Source: Colwellia sp. MB3u-45 (GTDB lineage: Bacteria; Pseudomonadota; Gammaproteobacteria; Enterobacterales; Alteromonadaceae). Taken from it: a stretch of 64,000 nucleotides of DNA. A model generated the notes under the pieces. The model was not told the origin of the DNA and made no database searches. It worked only from the letters and a program-made list of their open reading frames with translations. The stretch is taken from contig NZ_JACGVC010000050.1 of the NCBI RefSeq assembly GCF_014077005.1, positions 62,001 through 126,000 of the forward strand, read 5' to 3'. Positions 30,817-44,361 of this stretch are shown piece by piece. The translations under genes were made by a program, and so were the position numbers. Each line of letters begins with the position of its first letter. Position 1 is the first letter of the stretch.

Positions 30817-33069
30817 TTAGTGTTCAACTAATTCTTTTTTTGATTCATAGTTAATCACCAACTTGTCTTTCTTCACCGCGACTTTAGCTACGCCACCTTG
30901 TGTTAGCTCACCAAAAAGCAATTCGTTAGCTAATGGTTTTTTCAACTGCTCTTGAATCAATCGAGCCATAGGTCGTGCACCCATTGTTTTGTCATAACCT
31001 TTAATGGCCATCCACTTCTTAGCATCTTTAGTGACCTCTAACGAAACACCCTTTTCATCAAGTTGAACCTGCAGTTCGACAATAAATTTATCAACAACTT
31101 GCTGGATAACTTCATCACCTAAGTGATTAAACCATACAATATTATCTAAGCGATTACGAAACTCAGGCGAAAATACTTTGTTTATTTCGTCCATAGCATC
31201 AAGACTATTATCTTGTTGTTTAAAGCCAATAGATTGTTTCACAGTGTGTGCTACGCCCGCATTAGTTGTTAACACTAAGATAATATTTCTAAAATCGGCT
31301 TTACGGCCATTATTATCCGTTAAGGTACCATGGTCCATAACTTGTAATAGTATGTTGTAAACATCTTCATGTGCTTTTTCTATTTCATCTAACAACACAA
31401 CGGCATGGGGATTTTTAATCACTGCATCGGTTAATAAGCCACCTTGTTCATAACCAACGTAACCTGGAGGAGCTCCAATTAAACGACTTACCGCATGTTT
31501 TTCCATATATTCAGACATGTCATATCGCAGTAGTTCTACGCCCAGCACTTTAGCTAATTGTTGAGTAACTTCTGTTTTACCAACCCCTGTTGGACCAGCG
31601 AAGATAAATGAACCAATAGGCTTACGTTCATTGCCTAAACCTGCTCGCGACAAGCGAATAACAGAGGTCAATTCGTCAATAGCATGATCTTGTCCAAAAA
31701 CAACCAATTTTAAATTACGGTCGAGTGTTTTTAAACTATCAATCTCTGATGACGACACTGATTTTTCAGGAATACGTGCCATTTTGGCGATAATATTTTC
31801 AATGTCGTTATTATCGATCACTTTTTTACGTTTATCTGCAGCAACCAGTTGTTGACGCGCTCCGGCTTCATCAATAACGTCAATGGCTTTATCGGGTAAA
31901 AATCGATCATTGATATATTTGGCAGAAAGCTGTGCCGCTGCCCTTAAGGCGCTATTCGTGTAACGAACACCATGATGCGCTTCGTATTTATCTTTCAAAC
32001 CGTGCAAGATTTTTGTGGTGTCGTCCACACTGGGTTCAACAACATCTATTTTTTGAAAACGACGCGCTAATGCACGATCTTTTTCAAAAATACTTTGATA
32101 CTCTTGATACGTGGTAGAACCCATACAACGTAACTTGCCTGATGAAAGTAAAGGCTTGATCAAGTTTGACGCATCTAACATGCCACCAGACGCAGCACCC
32201 GCTCCTATAATGGTGTGAATCTCATCAATAAACAGAATGGCGTTGCCGTCTTGTTCTAACTCTTTTAATAGGGCTTTAAAGCGTTTTTCAAAATCACCAC
32301 GGTATTTAGTACCCGCTAATAATGCGCCCATATCAAGAGAGTAAATAGTTGCATCAGCTAAAAACTCTGGCGCTTTGTCAGAAACCAATAAATTAGCTAA
32401 ACCTTCAGCTATCGCTGTTTTACCAACACCTGCTTCACCAACAAATAAAGGGTTGTTTTTGCGGCGGCGACTTAGTACCTGTAATGTCCGCTCTAATTCG
32501 TTATCGCGGCCTATTAGTGGGTCTATGTTACCTTTTAAGGCTTCTTCATTAAGATTAGTAGCAAAGTTATCAATCGTGCGTGGCTCTTCTTCACCTGCCG
32601 GCGCTTGCTCTTCGTTATGACTATTTTCTTGTTCAACTTTAGCAATACCGTGAGAAATAAAGTTAACAATATCTAAGCGACTAATATCAGATTTCTTTAA
32701 AAAATAAGCCGCTTGCGATTCTTGTTCACTAAATATTGCAACGAGTACATTCGCACCATTAACTTCACTTTTACCCGATGACTGAACATGAAAAACGGCC
32801 CGTTGTAATACGCGCTGAAAACCTAGCGTGGGTTGAGTTTCTCTTTCTTCCTCACCGGAAGGAATAACCGGGGTCGTATCGGCGATGAAGGCTAACAATT
32901 CTTTTTTTAAGTTTGCCATATCAGCGCCACAGGCTTTTAAAGCCTCAATGGATGATGGATTATCTAACAACGCCAACAATAAATGCTCAACCGTCATAAA
33001 TTCATGGCGAGACTCTTTAGCCTGACGAAAAGCCATATTTAACGATACTTCTAAATCTTTATTCAGCAT
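30817..33069 (-). CDS. clpA: ATP-dependent Clp protease ATPase subunit ClpA
   Basis: This 750-residue unfoldase feeds ClpP. The N-domain (1-145) binds ClpS. Two AAA+ modules have Walker A motifs GEAGVGKT (about 220) and GPTGVGKT (about 500), with pore loops GTKYRGDFEKR and GYVGYEQGG. The ClpP-docking IGF-type loop is QSIGFKQQDN near 620. GGAG upstream supports the start. It lies 28 bases after clpS, and no clpP is nearby. Confidence 0.97.
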   Translation of the reverse strand: MLNKDLEVSLNMAFRQAKESRHEFMTVEHLLLALLDNPSSIEALKACGADMANLKKELLAFIADTTPVIPSGEEERETQPTLGFQRVLQRAVFHVQSSGKSEVNGANVLVAIFSEQESQAAYFLKKSDISRLDIVNFISHGIAKVEQENSHNEEQAPAGEEEPRTIDNFATNLNEEALKGNIDPLIGRDNELERTLQVLSRRRKNNPLFVGEAGVGKTAIAEGLANLLVSDKAPEFLADATIYSLDMGALLAGTKYRGDFEKRFKALLKELEQDGNAILFIDEIHTIIGAGAASGGMLDASNLIKPLLSSGKLRCMGSTTYQEYQSIFEKDRALARRFQKIDVVEPSVDDTTKILHGLKDKYEAHHGVRYTNSALRAAAQLSAKYINDRFLPDKAIDVIDEAGARQQLVAADKRKKVIDNNDIENIIAKMARIPEKSVSSSEIDSLKTLDRNLKLVVFGQDHAIDELTSVIRLSRAGLGNERKPIGSFIFAGPTGVGKTEVTQQLAKVLGVELLRYDMSEYMEKHAVSRLIGAPPGYVGYEQGGLLTDAVIKNPHAVVLLDEIEKAHEDVYNILLQVMDHGTLTDNNGRKADFRNIILVLTTNAGVAHTVKQSIGFKQQDNSLDAMDEINKVFSPEFRNRLDNIVWFNHLGDEVIQQVVDKFIVELQVQLDEKGVSLEVTKDAKKWMAIKGYDKTMGARPMARLIQEQLKKPLANELLFGELTQGGVAKVAVKKDKLVINYESKKELVEH

Positions 33070-33097
33070 AGGTTACTCCAATTTAAATCTTGCGTTT

Positions 33098-33418
33098 TTA
33101 CACTTTTTCCATAGTACATTTAAGCGGATGTTCATTGCTTGTTGCGTAACTCAACACCTGATCAACTTTTGTTTCTGCTACTTCAGCAGTAAAGATGCCA
33201 CAACGCCCTTTCCCTTTATAATGAATCGCTAACATAATCTCTGTCGCTTGCTCCGAGTTCATGTTAAAAAATTTACACAACACATCAATGACAAAGTCCA
33301 TTGGAGTATAGTCGTCATTTAATAACACTACTGTATACATTGGGGGTTTCTGAAATTTTTCAACAACCTCATCATCAAGAACGTTTTGATCGTCTATTAA
33401 CTCTTTCCATTTACTCAT
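33098..33418 (-). CDS. clpS: Clp protease adaptor ClpS
   Basis: This 106-residue adaptor recognises N-degron residues (Leu, Phe, Tyr, Trp) and hands substrates to ClpA. The binding pocket residues are in [15 protein letters not shown] (Asn-Asp-Asp) and [15 protein letters not shown] (His). The N-terminal 25-residue tail needed for delivery is present. It is upstream of clpA in one operon and divergent from cspD, as in E. coli. Confidence 0.97.
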   Translation of the reverse strand: MSKWKELIDDQNVLDDEVVEKFQKPPMYTVVLLNDDYTPMDFVIDVLCKFFNMNSEQATEIMLAIHYKGKGRCGIFTAEVAETKVDQVLSYATSNEHPLKCTMEKV

Positions 33419-33653
33419 AATTCTATATTAGTCTGTCAGTTAAATTTTTGCTTTAAGATTTGAGAAAAATAATAACTAAAAACATCAAAAATCATAATAT
33501 AACACTTGACTATTTTTATTTATTATCTACGATTTACTTTGGTGACTGTTTTTTAGTCTCCAAAAGTTAATACTAATACTTTAAAGAGTACTTTAAAGAA
33601 TGCTTTAGATAAAGCATACCTAATTACCGATGATTTTAGAAGGATGTTGAAGT

Positions 33654-33875
33654 ATGGCTCACGGTACAGTTAAGTGGTTTAATAATGCAAAAGGGTTTGG
33701 TTTTATTCGTCCAGAGGATGGTGGTGAAGATATTTTTGCCCATTATTCAACGATTCAAATGGAAGGATACCGCACATTAAAAGCGGGACAGGATGTAAAC
33801 TACGAATTAAACGGGGGGCCAAAAGGTGACCACGCGGCAAGCATTACGCCATCAGAAATAGAATCAGACGACTAA
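33654..33875 (+). CDS. cspD: Cold-shock-like protein CspD
   Basis: This 73-residue cold-shock domain protein binds single-stranded nucleic acid. RNP1 is KGFGFIRP and RNP2 is DIFAHYSTI. The sequence MAHGTVKWFNNAKGFGFI and the divergent position beside clpS identify it as CspD, which in E. coli inhibits replication in stationary phase. A terminator follows at 33912. Confidence 0.94.
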   Translation: MAHGTVKWFNNAKGFGFIRPEDGGEDIFAHYSTIQMEGYRTLKAGQDVNYELNGGPKGDHAASITPSEIESDD

Positions 33876-33911
33876 GTTAAGTTAAGTTAAATTTACTTTG
33901 TGGCTTAAAGT

Positions 33912-33942
33912 AAAAAACACAGCAACTTGGCTGTGTTTTTTT
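33912..33942 (+). terminator. Rho-independent terminator of cspD
   Basis: AAAAACACAGC and GCTGTGTTTTT form the stem with a 6-base loop, ending in a T-run. Confidence 0.88.
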
Positions 33943-34032
33943 ATGGTTAGCGATTATCAACAATAAAATATTTTGACTCTACCTATAACCTATTTCCAGT
34001 TTATATATGTGTTCGATTTACCTGTGATCAAT

Positions 34033-35283
34033 TTACATGTGATCAATAATACAATCACCAAATTCAGAACAAGTCACCAATGTCGCATCATCCATTAAAC
34101 GCTCAAAGTCATAAGTTACTGTCTTAGCGTTAATCGCACCAGACATCCCTTTTAACAATAAGTTAGCGGCTTCTGTCCAACCCATATGTCGTAACATCAT
34201 TTCTGCAGATAAAATAACTGACCCAGGGTTAACCTTATTAAGTCCAGCATATTTTGGTGCTGTACCGTGTGTTGCTTCAAAGATAGCGACTTCATCATTT
34301 AAATTAGCGCCTGGTGCTATACCAATGCCACCCACTTGTGCCGCTAAGGCATCTGACAAATAATCACCATTTAAATTTAAGGTAGCAATAACGCTATATT
34401 CTGCTGGACGTAATAATATTTGCTGTAACATCGCATCAGCAATAACATCTTTAATGATGATTTCTTTACCTGTTTTAGGATTGATAAGGCTACACCAGGG
34501 ACCACCATTTAATAGATCAGCGCCAAACTCTTCTCGGGCTAATTCATAACCCCATTCTTTAAAAGCCCCTTCAGTAAACTTCATGATATTACCTTTATGT
34601 ACCAAAGTAACCGACTCTCTGTCGTGATCAATAGCGTATTGAATAGCTTTTCTTACTAATCTTTGTGTACCTTCTTTAGAAACTGGCTTGATACCGATAC
34701 CACAATTTTCTTCGAAACGAATTTTTGTAACACCCATTTCTTCAGTTAAAAATTTGATCATTTTTTTAGCCTGATCACTGCCCGCTTGATATTCGATACC
34801 CGCGTAAATATCTTCAGAATTTTCTCTGAAAATCACCATGTCAACTTCACTAGGTTTTTTAACTGGGCTTGGTACGCCAGTAAACCATTGAACCGGGCGC
34901 TGGCACACATACAAATCTAGTATTTGTCTCAAGGCAACATTCAATGAACGCATACCACCGCCAACTGGTGTGGTTAGTGGGCCTTTAATTCCAACTTTGT
35001 ATTCTTTGAACATGGCTAAAGTTTCATCGGGCAACCAAGTTTCTGAGTCATAAATTTGTGTTGCCTTTTCTCCAGCATACACTTCCATCCAATGAATTTT
35101 CCTATCTCCGCCATAAGCTTTATTCACGGCAGCATCAACCACTTTCATCATAGGGGGTGTTACATCGACACCTATGCCATCACCTTCAATAAATGGAATG
35201 ATGGGATTGTTAGGTACTTTTAACAAACCTTGCTCTGAAGTAATTTTAGCACCTTCACTAGGAATATTTACATGGTTCGACAT
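34033..35283 (-). CDS. icd: Isocitrate dehydrogenase (NADP+), homodimeric type
   Basis: This TCA-cycle enzyme oxidatively decarboxylates isocitrate to 2-oxoglutarate. At 416 residues from [14 protein letters not shown] it matches E. coli Icd. Family motifs are [37 protein letters not shown] with the phosphorylatable Ser, and the NADP-binding [12 protein letters not shown] start at ATG 35283 because GGAG lies seven bases upstream; the open frame continues to 35397 but encodes an unrelated hydrophobic segment. The monomeric isozyme gene lies just upstream on the same strand with its own terminator between them. Confidence 0.96.
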   Translation of the reverse strand: MSNHVNIPSEGAKITSEQGLLKVPNNPIIPFIEGDGIGVDVTPPMMKVVDAAVNKAYGGDRKIHWMEVYAGEKATQIYDSETWLPDETLAMFKEYKVGIKGPLTTPVGGGMRSLNVALRQILDLYVCQRPVQWFTGVPSPVKKPSEVDMVIFRENSEDIYAGIEYQAGSDQAKKMIKFLTEEMGVTKIRFEENCGIGIKPVSKEGTQRLVRKAIQYAIDHDRESVTLVHKGNIMKFTEGAFKEWGYELAREEFGADLLNGGPWCSLINPKTGKEIIIKDVIADAMLQQILLRPAEYSVIATLNLNGDYLSDALAAQVGGIGIAPGANLNDEVAIFEATHGTAPKYAGLNKVNPGSVILSAEMMLRHMGWTEAANLLLKGMSGAINAKTVTYDFERLMDDATLVTCSEFGDCIIDHM

Positions 35284-35500
35284 ATGAGCTCTCCAAAATT
35301 TACTGATAAAATAGCCGTTTGCTAATTTCTTAATCTTAAAATAATAGAAAAAGAGCAATGACACTAATACTGAAATCGTGATAATGAAAATCATCAAGAT
35401 GAATAATTAAAACGCTTGTATAAATAAAATGCAAACTTTTATCACAAATAAAGCCATCACTTGCAATAAAACTTTCACTGTACGGGTTAAAATTTTGGCA

Positions 35501-35528
35501 AAAAAAAACTAGGCAAGCGCCTAGTTTT
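35501..35528 (-). terminator. Rho-independent terminator of the monomeric IDH gene
   Basis: AAAACTAGGC and GCCTAGTTTT form a 10-bp stem around a 4-base loop, and on the minus strand it ends in a run of T residues. It separates the two icd transcripts. Confidence 0.88.
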
Positions 35529-35551
35529 CAAAATTTATTGATAAATTACGC

Positions 35552-37783
<2,232 letters not shown>

Positions 37784-37808
37784 TTAAAAATCCTTTGATG
37801 ATTTGCCA

Positions 37809-37866
37809 TTTATCGATAAAATGAATGGTCATTTGAAATTGAATGGCTCTTCATTTTATCGATAAA
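37809..37866. promoter_or_regulatory. 17-bp inverted repeat with TTTATCGATAAA cores upstream of monomeric IDH
   Basis: TTTATCGATAAAATGAA (37809-37825) is repeated in inverted orientation at 37850-37866 with no mismatch and a 24-base spacer. Each arm contains the palindrome TTTATCGATAAA, so two identical two-fold sites lie about 41 bases (four helical turns) apart. It starts 26 bases upstream of the icd2 start and about 92 bases upstream of rluE. It could be a double operator for either gene. Confidence 0.6.
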
Positions 37867-37957
37867 AGATATATTTTTCGCGCGAATAGTATCGGAATTC
37901 AGAGCGCATTAAAATAGATGAATTATTACTAGTCTATATTTCACAAGGTGAAAATTA

Positions 37958-38575
37958 GTGACAATAAAACAAAATCAAACAGTTATGAGAAAACACAAGC
38001 GAAAAACCACAAAGGTACGACCAGTTGACTTTAAGTCAGAAATCGTGCTTTTTAATAAACCTTTTGATGTATTGTGCCAATTTACGGATGATCAAAATCG
38101 AAAAACACTCAAAGACTTCATTGACGTTAAAGATGTTTACGCGGCCGGTCGTCTCGATCGAGACAGTGAAGGACTACTTTTATTAACCAATGATGGAAAG
38201 CTTCAGCATAAACTCGCTAATCCAAGCCAAAAAACAGATAAAACCTATTGGGCGCAAGTTGAAGGTGTACCAACAGAAACCGATATTTTGGCACTTCGCC
38301 AAGGCGTTGAATTAAAAGATGGCCTAACAAAGCCCGCTATAATCGAGATAATAGCCCAGCCTAACATTTGGCCGCGTGTTCCGGCCATTAGAGAACGCGC
38401 AGCGATCCCAACGACCTGGTTAGAGATAACCATACAAGAAGGAAAAAACCGTCAAGTAAGAAGAATGACGGCTCACATCGGTTTTCCAACCCTGAGGTTA
38501 ATTCGCTATCGTATCGGTGAATGGACCTTAGATGGCATTAATAATGGTCAATATAAGAGAGTCAATCATGGATAG
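37958..38575 (+). CDS. rluE: 23S rRNA pseudouridine synthase RluE
   Basis: This RsuA/RluE-family enzyme converts a 23S rRNA uridine (U2457 in E. coli) to pseudouridine. It is 205 residues long. The catalytic Asp is in [20 protein letters not shown], and the C-terminal [23 protein letters not shown] is typical. A basic N-terminal tail is present. The start is GTG at 37958, with AAGGTG seven bases upstream; an ATG at 37985 is an alternative. nudJ begins inside its last codons. Confidence 0.93.
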   Translation: MTIKQNQTVMRKHKRKTTKVRPVDFKSEIVLFNKPFDVLCQFTDDQNRKTLKDFIDVKDVYAAGRLDRDSEGLLLLTNDGKLQHKLANPSQKTDKTYWAQVEGVPTETDILALRQGVELKDGLTKPAIIEIIAQPNIWPRVPAIRERAAIPTTWLEITIQEGKNRQVRRMTAHIGFPTLRLIRYRIGEWTLDGINNGQYKRVNHG

Positions 38576-39062
38576 TCTAGTATCAAACACACCCGTAGCA
38601 AGCCCGCACGGCAGCGAACAATTCAAACCTAACACCACGGTTGCCGTGGTAGTTGCCTGCCAAGATAAATTTCTCTTGGTTGAAGAAATAGAGCAGGGTA
38701 AAACAGTTTATAATCAACCTGCTGGGCATTTAGAAGCCGATGAAAGCTTAATAACTGCCGCCATGCGAGAGTTACAAGAGGAAACAGGATTAAGCCATTC
38801 GCCTGATCACCTTTGCGGAATTTACTATTATTATCGGCAATCGTTAAACCTGTATTATTTACGCTTTTGTTTTGTTATTGAGCTTGAATCGCTAGTATCA
38901 TGCCAACCACAAGATGAAGAAATTATAGCCTGCCATTGGTTTACTTTAGCAGAAATTAAAGCAAAATCAGCACAATTACGCAGCCCTTTAGTCCTAGAAT
39001 GTATTGAAGATTACCTTAGCGGTAAAAAAATCCCCTTAAGTCACTTAAAATCTAATCTTTAA
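38568..39062 (+). CDS. nudJ: Nudix hydrolase NudJ
   Basis: This Nudix phosphohydrolase (164 residues) acts in E. coli on nucleoside and thiamine-pathway (HMP-PP) pyrophosphates. The Nudix box is [20 protein letters not shown] followed by TGL. I start at ATG 38568 (MDSLVSNTP), which has AGAGAG seven bases upstream and overlaps the rluE stop by eight bases; a start at 38532 is less likely. The order rluE-nudJ-mnmA-hflD-purB is the same as in E. coli. Confidence 0.9.
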   Translation: MDSLVSNTPVASPHGSEQFKPNTTVAVVVACQDKFLLVEEIEQGKTVYNQPAGHLEADESLITAAMRELQEETGLSHSPDHLCGIYYYYRQSLNLYYLRFCFVIELESLVSCQPQDEEIIACHWFTLAEIKAKSAQLRSPLVLECIEDYLSGKKIPLSHLKSNL

Positions 39063-39126
39063 TCTTTCATCACGCTAAATGACCATGCTATAATTCCGCG
39101 CCATTTTCTATTGAAATCTAGTTGTC

Positions 39127-40272
39127 ATGACCTCAAACGAACATGTAAATGTAAACTCAATAACGCCAAACGAAAAGTTACCGCAAGATACTAAAGTAAT
39201 AGTGGGTATGTCGGGTGGTGTTGATTCATCGGTTTCTGCTTATTTATTAAAAGAACAGGGCTATCAAGTCGAAGGCTTGTTCATGAAAAATTGGGAAGAA
39301 GATGACGACGATGAGTATTGCGCCGCGGCAGAAGATTTAGCGGATGCGCAAAGTGTTTGTCAGAAACTAGGTATTAAGCTTCATACTATCAATTTTGCGA
39401 CTGAATACTGGGACAATGTTTTCGAGTATTTTTTAGCTGAATATAAAGCGGGTAGAACACCCAACCCTGATATTATGTGTAATAAAGAAATTAAATTTAA
39501 AGCTTTTCTTGAGTTTGCTTGTGAAGACCTAGGCGCTGATTACATCGCTACCGGTCATTATGTACAACGTAAATTTAACGACGGTAAATGGCAGATGCAC
39601 CGTGGTTTAGACAGTAATAAAGATCAAAGTTATTTTCTCTACACCTTGAGTCATCAGCAAGTAGGTAGAACACTTTTTCCGGTTGGTCATATTGAAAAAC
39701 CACAAGTAAGAGCTATCGCTGAACAAGCAGACTTAATCACCCATAACAAAAAAGACAGTACCGGCATTTGTTTTATTGGTGAACGAAAATTTAAAGACTT
39801 TCTGGGCAAATATTTACCGGCGCAACCCGGTGTAATAGAAACACCAGAAGGAGAAGCTATTGGTGAGCATGATGGTTTAATGTATCACACCCTAGGTCAA
39901 CGCAAGGGCTTACGTATTGGCGGTCTAGCCAATGCGGGTGACGCGCCATGGTATGTTGTTGACAAAGATCTTAATCGTAATGTATTGGTTGTTGGACAAG
40001 GACATGATCACCCTCGCCTATTTTCTAAAGGCTTAGTAGCAAATCAATTACATTTAGTTGAGCGAGTTGAATTAACTACGCCAATAAGTTGTACGGTAAA
40101 AACCCGTTACCGACAAGAAGACGTCGCTTGTAATCTTTCACCTATGGCCAATGGTGAATATTTAGTGATGTTTACTGAGCCGCAAAGTTCAGTAACACCC
40201 GGTCAATCTGTGGTGTTTTATCAAGATGATATTTGCCTAGGTGGCGCTATTATCAACTCCCTTATTCGTTAA
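39127..40272 (+). CDS. mnmA: tRNA-specific 2-thiouridylase MnmA
   Basis: This enzyme thiolates U34 of tRNA-Lys, -Glu and -Gln. It is 381 residues long. The PP-loop is GMSGGVDSS near residue 28. The catalytic cysteines are Cys118 (NPDIMCNKE) and Cys215 (STGICFIG). A small gap separates it from hflD (12 bases), so they are cotranscribed. The N-terminus has about 20 extra residues before the PP-loop compared with E. coli. Confidence 0.97.
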   Translation: MTSNEHVNVNSITPNEKLPQDTKVIVGMSGGVDSSVSAYLLKEQGYQVEGLFMKNWEEDDDDEYCAAAEDLADAQSVCQKLGIKLHTINFATEYWDNVFEYFLAEYKAGRTPNPDIMCNKEIKFKAFLEFACEDLGADYIATGHYVQRKFNDGKWQMHRGLDSNKDQSYFLYTLSHQQVGRTLFPVGHIEKPQVRAIAEQADLITHNKKDSTGICFIGERKFKDFLGKYLPAQPGVIETPEGEAIGEHDGLMYHTLGQRKGLRIGGLANAGDAPWYVVDKDLNRNVLVVGQGHDHPRLFSKGLVANQLHLVERVELTTPISCTVKTRYRQEDVACNLSPMANGEYLVMFTEPQSSVTPGQSVVFYQDDICLGGAIINSLIR

Positions 40273-40284
40273 TATAAGGCATAC

Positions 40285-40908
40285 ATGAATAATTTAGAAA
40301 AACAAACTATTACCATGGCAGCAGTCTGCCAAGCCTCAGTTTTAGTGCAGAAAATAGCGCGTACTGGCACAGTAGAAGAAGCTGAACTCGCTATCATGCT
40401 CAACAGTATTATGGTGACTTCACCCGAAAGCATTTTGGAGGTTTATAGTAACGATGTTGCCCATTTAACATCGGGATTAAAAGCCTTAATTGAGCAGTTA
40501 GGTAATCAAACCAGCAAAAAAGATCCAGAGCTAACCCGCTATGTGGTCAGCTTATTAGGTTTAGAGCGACGTTTAGCCAATAAAAAAAATCAATTATCGC
40601 TACTGGGTGAACGTATTGAACAAAGCCAACGTCAGCTCGCACATTACGAGATTACCAGTGACACGCTCATTGCTAGTTTAGCCAGTATTTATAGCGACTT
40701 ACTCAGCCCAATAGGCACGCCTATTCAAGTGGCGGGTGAACCAAGTTTGCTCAAGCAACAAAGTAATCAGCATAAGATCCGCGCCTTACTTCTCGCGGGT
40801 GTTCGCTCAAGCGTGTTATGGCGTCAAGTGGGCGGCAAGCGTAGAAATATATTATTTGGGCGCACAAAACTGGTGGCGTGTGCACAACAATTACTTAAAG
40901 AACTTTAA
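40285..40908 (+). CDS. hflD: High-frequency lysogenization protein HflD
   Basis: This 207-residue helical protein is membrane-associated in E. coli and affects lambda lysogeny; its normal cellular role is poorly known. Family features are the N-terminal MAAVCQASVLVQKIARTG and the C-terminal QQSNQHKIRALLLAGVRSSVLWRQVGG. It lies between mnmA and purB as in E. coli. Confidence 0.94.
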   Translation: MNNLEKQTITMAAVCQASVLVQKIARTGTVEEAELAIMLNSIMVTSPESILEVYSNDVAHLTSGLKALIEQLGNQTSKKDPELTRYVVSLLGLERRLANKKNQLSLLGERIEQSQRQLAHYEITSDTLIASLASIYSDLLSPIGTPIQVAGEPSLLKQQSNQHKIRALLLAGVRSSVLWRQVGGKRRNILFGRTKLVACAQQLLKEL

Positions 40909-40914
40909 AATTAA

Positions 40915-42300
<1,386 letters not shown>

Positions 42301-42329
42301 TTACACCTAGCACTTAGTTTTGCTGATAT

Positions 42330-42362
42330 AAAAAAAGGGATCCAATAGGCTCCCTTTTTGTT
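42330..42362 (+). terminator. Rho-independent terminator of purB
   Basis: AAAAAGGGA and TCCCTTTTT form a 9-bp stem around a 10-base loop, ending in T residues. Confidence 0.82.
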
Positions 42363-42413
42363 ATTCAGTTTTTAAAAATCAGCCATTAATAGCAATGCAA
42401 ATAAGGTTTCACT

Positions 42414-43568
42414 ATGAATGTAGACTCGTTAAATTGGGGTGATTTAACTCCAGAAATATTTCTTGCACAATATTGGCAGAAAAAACCATTATTGATCAAA
42501 CAAGCTTTTGCTAATTTTAAAGACCCAATAAGTGCAGACGAACTGGCGGGATTGGCCATGGAAGCTGAAATACAATCGCGTATCGTCAGCACTAACAGTA
42601 AAGACGACTGGCAAGTTGACCATGGCCCTTTTGAAGATTTTTCTCAATATGGTGAGTCTAATTGGACACTATTAGTACAAGCAGTAAACAACTGGTCGCG
42701 GCCGACACATAATCTACTTGCGCCCTTTGCTTTTATTCCAAGCTGGCGTATAGATGACGTTATGGTCAGTTTTTCAACCCCTAATGGCGGTGTTGGTGCG
42801 CATTTAGATCAATATGACGTTTTTATTATTCAAGGCAGTGGCAAAAGGCGCTGGCAAGTCGGTGCACCCGATAGTAGCTTAGAAAGCTTACTACCTCATG
42901 CTGATCTTAAACAAGTTTCAAGCTTTGAAGCGATTATTGATGAAATAACAGAAGCCGGCGACTTGCTTTATATTCCACCAAACCACCCACACAAAGGTCT
43001 ATCAATAGAGAATTCAGTTAATTTTTCTATTGGTTTTCAAGCACCATCAAGCCAAGAATTATGGTCAAGCTTTGCTGATAAACTCATTGATAACAATCTT
43101 GGTGAACAAAGGTTTAGTGATCCTGCAAGAGCCTTATGCCAATCGAACTTTACTATTACACCCGATGACAAAAAGCAATTAAAAGCCTTTATGCTACAAC
43201 AGCTTGAGCAAGAAGAATTTTATGAACAATTTATTGGCCAATACCTAACACAGGGTCATCATGCCCTAGAAATTTTAGTGCCTGTCAATGACATAGATAA
43301 AGATAAACTGCTCGATATACTATCAGAGCCAGATATTTCATTTATGCCAGTATCAGGATTAAAGGCCGCAATAATAAATGATGTGCAGCCAACACTTTTT
43401 CTCAACGGAGAAAGTTTTCCATTAGAAAAACAAACCCTGGCACTAGCGCAGCAGTTAGCACAACAAAAGCCTTTAAGCACAAGTAAAATGAAAACGCTCA
43501 ACACTTGTTTGAAAAACACTCAGCTGTTACTCGATGTTTTAAATAAAGGTTATTGGTATATAGAATAA
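42414..43568 (+). CDS. roxA: Ribosomal protein L16 arginine hydroxylase RoxA (JmjC)
   Basis: This 2-oxoglutarate and Fe(II)-dependent oxygenase hydroxylates an arginine of ribosomal protein L16 (E. coli YcfD). At 384 residues it has the family length. The iron ligands are His130 and Asp132 in VGAHLDQYDVF and probably His193 in YIPPNHPHKGLS. The C-terminal winged-helix part is present (SDPARALCQ to the end). The activity depends on oxygen, which may link ribosome modification to growth conditions. Confidence 0.93.
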   Translation: MNVDSLNWGDLTPEIFLAQYWQKKPLLIKQAFANFKDPISADELAGLAMEAEIQSRIVSTNSKDDWQVDHGPFEDFSQYGESNWTLLVQAVNNWSRPTHNLLAPFAFIPSWRIDDVMVSFSTPNGGVGAHLDQYDVFIIQGSGKRRWQVGAPDSSLESLLPHADLKQVSSFEAIIDEITEAGDLLYIPPNHPHKGLSIENSVNFSIGFQAPSSQELWSSFADKLIDNNLGEQRFSDPARALCQSNFTITPDDKKQLKAFMLQQLEQEEFYEQFIGQYLTQGHHALEILVPVNDIDKDKLLDILSEPDISFMPVSGLKAAIINDVQPTLFLNGESFPLEKQTLALAQQLAQQKPLSTSKMKTLNTCLKNTQLLLDVLNKGYWYIE

Positions 43569-43593
43569 AGCCCAAGTTATCAACGGAAAGTAG

Positions 43594-43623
43594 AGTTCAG
43601 TAACCGCTAACGGTTACTGAACT
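43594..43623. repeat. 13-bp perfect inverted repeat after roxA
   Basis: AGTTCAGTAACCG and CGGTTACTGAACT enclose CTAA. Only TAAAA follows, so a terminator role is weak, although it sits 26 bases after the roxA stop. It may be a terminator or the boundary of the decayed region that follows. Confidence 0.55.
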
Positions 43624-43627
43624 TAAA

Positions 43628-43998
43628 ATGTCAGCTATTACAATTGCTGTAAGTACTGATATTATCTCTCTCATTGGCGCCACTATACTAGTCAACGGAT
43701 CTTTTTCCCCTTACCTACCCTCACTTAACGCACAAGCGTTAACGCAAACTCATACCTTAAAAACTCATACCTTAAGAAATCAAGTAGGTGAGCAAACAAG
43801 TTTTACCTCACAAGACGGCTAAAAAATACAATTAAATACCAACAGCCTTATTAAGCAATTGAATATAACCCAAAATAGCGTTGACTTACCCTAGTTCGAG
43901 GCGAAGCTGGGTTTGATGTGGCTAAAGATAAAGTTCGTCCTTTCACCGAGACAGTGGGCGAAAAATATTTCAATGCACTTAATAAACATTACAAATAA
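43628..43998 (+). pseudogene. Decayed FecR-type anti-sigma/sensor gene
   Basis: The first 64 codons read as the membrane segment and start of a FecR periplasmic domain (ISLIGATILVNGSFSPYLPS and NQVGEQTSFTSQDG). A TAA then interrupts the frame, which continues with KIQLNTNSLIK. After a frameshift near 43888 it goes on as LVRGEAGFDVAKDKVRPFTE and VGEKYFNALNKHYK to the stop at 43996-43998. GEAGFDVAKD is the FecR domain hallmark. The cytoplasmic N-terminus is missing and no sigma factor gene is nearby. It lies ahead of a TonB-dependent receptor, which it presumably once controlled. Confidence 0.82.
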
Positions 43999-44133
43999 AT
44001 TAGAGGACTTCCCCTGCCTAGCTGTTTATTCATATTGCACACTGGGCGAAAGCAATTGCGTCTGAATATAACCTGGGTTAGTTATCCCTTGTTAACAAAT
44101 ATCATCCTAGCGATGTTATTAACAACAAACTAC

Positions 44134-44361
44134 ACTAATGTTGAGGATTTTATTCGTTTTTATATTAATAAAAAACGCGCTGACAAAGCCCTAATTACAT
44201 TTGACCAAGCAACATCAAGCAAATGCATTAAAAGGTTATTATCGGATTAACTTTGGCCTAAAAAATCACTAAGTGGCTCAGGTTTAACTGCTGTTGTTAA
44301 TAACTCTGGTCATCTGAGCATTCAAGTTGATTCACATAAAAAGAGAGATAACAATGAAAAA
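44134..44361 (+). pseudogene. Remnant of an STN (secretin/TonB short N-terminal) domain
   Basis: One frame gives RFYINKKRADKALITFDQAT, which resembles the start of an STN domain, and then hits a stop at 44250. Another frame resumes as GSGLTAVVNNSGHLSIQVDS and runs to a stop overlapping the receptor start. Both halves are in the order and spacing of an STN domain, but the middle is lost and the frame is broken. STN domains interact with FecR proteins, so this fits with the decayed fecR just upstream. Confidence 0.7.

Noticed and set aside
35284-35397. N-terminal extension of icd with a hydrophobic segment
   Set aside because: The family N-terminus begins at 35283, which has GGAG at good spacing; a membrane anchor on this soluble TCA enzyme would be unexpected.
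44035-44250. 71-codon open frame as an independent gene
   Set aside because: Its second half is the start of a broken STN domain whose end lies in another frame, so it is part of a decayed region.
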